Assembly (NCBI GenBank): GCA_964537205.1
Contig: CAZHZH010000106.1
Span: 1 to 6,888 of the forward strand
Length of the DNA: 6,888 nt
Reading direction: 5' to 3'
DNA from: Colivivens sp964537205
GTDB taxonomy: Bacteria; Bacteroidota; Bacteroidia; Bacteroidales; Bacteroidaceae
Part shown: piece after piece, positions 5,978 to 6,888 of the stretch
How positions within the stretch are numbered: position 1 is the first letter of the stretch
Layout: each line of letters begins with the position of its first letter
Notes under the pieces: generated by a model
Told to the model about the DNA's origin: nothing
What the model saw: only the letters and a program-made list of their open reading frames with translations
The model's database searches: none
Position numbers and translations under genes: made by a program

Positions 5978-6874
5978 CTACCTCCCTTGTTCTTTATCGT
6001 CAGACATCATTTCACTCGTTTCCCTCAGTACCCTGGCTATGTCACCGATTATTACCATGCCTTTATCTTCAATTTGCTCGGGAAGGAAGTCGTATTTGTC
6101 GTTCACAGAGACATAACGGGCTTCAGGCAGAGTGAGCGTCAGGTTCCAAAACGGCTCTTGGATGAACATTGGTGTCAGTCTGCCAACTCCAAGTTCGATG
6201 AATAGGATTTTCTTGTTCGCATGACTCTGAATCCAGTCACTTACTTTTTGATATTGCTCTTCGTATTTCCTGCCTTCAAGAAAGTTTCCGTACCCTCTTA
6301 CCCATGGGAACGCCTCGGCCCCGCAATGAGGACAATGCGGAATCAATTCATCGGGTATAGATGTTTTGTCGGTTCCAAGCGATTCAATCATCTTGTTAAC
6401 AGGCCCAACAGCGTCCCATACGTCGTCGGTGCAACAACGTGAGCATTGGAAAAAACGATGATCACCCTGTATTTCAGCCACAATTCTCTCTGGATACAGA
6501 CGCGTGAATTGTGTGTCCTGATTGGTAGTAAGGACAAAGAAATCCTTATTCTTTATAATAGAATCCAAGTCCTTGTAAGGTTCACGAAGTGGGGCGGTTT
6601 GCGTAGTGTGCAAAAATGTGGCAATGAACGCCCACTTCTCATTCGGCGTATCCCAATGGCGGAACGTCCCGTTGAACGCCCCCTTTATATGGTACTTCTC
6701 CGCGAAACGTCCGAAGTATTTCCTGAACGACGGACTGTCCCCATAGTAAAAGTCGCCACCACCGGCGGCCGACAAGCCAGAGGCTCCGCCTACCAGTATG
6801 CAGTCCGCCCATTGCACTGCCTCGGCGAACGCCTTTATCTGTTCGTTCCAAGGTCGTTTGGATTTACCGCTCAT
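5978..6874 (-). CDS. Sir2 family protein, class M (SirTM)-like, with zinc ribbon
   Basis: This 298-residue sirtuin uses NAD. Class M sirtuins are known as protein ADP-ribosyltransferases, often encoded with macrodomain hydrolases. Motifs seen: Rossmann GGASGLSAAGG (29-39), a YYGDSPSF segment, TTNQD (116-120, N-x-D with Asn118 and Asp120), IQGDHRFFQC (135-144), zinc ligands Cys144-x2-Cys147 and Cys181-x2-Cys184, and IELGVGRLTP (226-235). Gln136 stands where deacetylating sirtuins have the catalytic His, as in class M proteins, so ADP-ribosylation is more likely than deacetylation. The ATG at 6874 lies 14 bases from the window edge. The frame stays open to the edge, so a longer N-terminus cannot be excluded, but about 25 residues before the GGASG motif is normal. 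It is the first gene seen in the three-gene cassette; a macrodomain partner, if any, would be outside the window. Confidence 0.88.
   Translation of the reverse strand: MSGKSKRPWNEQIKAFAEAVQWADCILVGGASGLSAAGGGDFYYGDSPSFRKYFGRFAEKYHIKGAFNGTFRHWDTPNEKWAFIATFLHTTQTAPLREPYKDLDSIIKNKDFFVLTTNQDTQFTRLYPERIVAEIQGDHRFFQCSRCCTDDVWDAVGPVNKMIESLGTDKTSIPDELIPHCPHCGAEAFPWVRGYGNFLEGRKYEEQYQKVSDWIQSHANKKILFIELGVGRLTPMFIQEPFWNLTLTLPEARYVSVNDKYDFLPEQIEDKGMVIIGDIARVLRETSEMMSDDKEQGR
5981..5986 (-). promoter_or_regulatory. Strong Shine-Dalgarno site for the short sirtuin
   Basis: On the - strand GGGAGG lies 8 bases before the ATG at 5972, just inside the end of the upstream sirtuin gene. It matches the anti-SD core well. 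It stands out because the cob genes in this window have no clear SD, which is usual for Bacteroidota. It may serve re-initiation after the upstream stop TAG (5980-5978). Confidence 0.6.
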
Positions 6875-6888
6875 TTTGTATGGAGATC

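Noticed and set aside
1..6888. CRISPR array or insertion sequence
   Set aside because: No regularly spaced direct repeats, transposase motifs or long terminal inverted repeats were seen.

Overview
The window looks like chromosomal DNA from a Bacteroidota bacterium, most likely Bacteroidales (Prevotella/Bacteroides-like). Three things point there: a Bacteroides-type promoter (TTTG, 20 bp spacer, TAACTTTG) ahead of ssrA; near absence of Shine-Dalgarno sites; and a tmRNA with no encoded CCA and a tag beginning with Gly and ending ALAA. No species call is made.

Left part (1-3856, + strand): the end of a late cobalamin (B12) operon. The order is cobS (only the 3' end is in the window), cobQ, a cobD-type threonine-phosphate decarboxylase, and cbiB. 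The cobS/cobQ pair overlaps by ATGA and cobD/cbiB overlap by 16 bp; cobQ and cobD are 14 bp apart. Together they cover amidation of the corrin ring, synthesis of the aminopropanol-phosphate arm, its attachment, and the final joining to the lower ligand.

Middle part (3857-4464): the intergenic region and ssrA (tmRNA, about 4005-4401). A Bacteroides-type promoter lies at 3892-3923 with its -7 box bracketed by a perfect 7-bp inverted repeat. The predicted leader (about 3930-4004) contains a 12-position hairpin with a GCGA loop directly before the mature 5' end. The tag frame reads GNNSFALAA. A 10-bp hairpin between ssrA and the convergent fic gene is a likely shared terminator.

Right part (4465-6874, - strand): a compact three-gene cassette transcribed toward ssrA. 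The order is a class M-like sirtuin with a zinc ribbon, a shorter sirtuin paralogue without the zinc ribbon, and a Fic-domain protein. Spacing is 5 bp and then a 4-bp GTGA overlap. All three belong to families that use nucleotide cofactors (NAD for sirtuins, usually ATP for Fic) to modify proteins. This is the most interesting part: the two sirtuins differ at the catalytic position (Gln versus Glu where ordinary sirtuins have His), and the Fic protein seems to lack both the usual inhibitory Glu and the usual C-terminal winged-helix region. A linked protein-modification, toxin-type or defence module is possible but is inference only.
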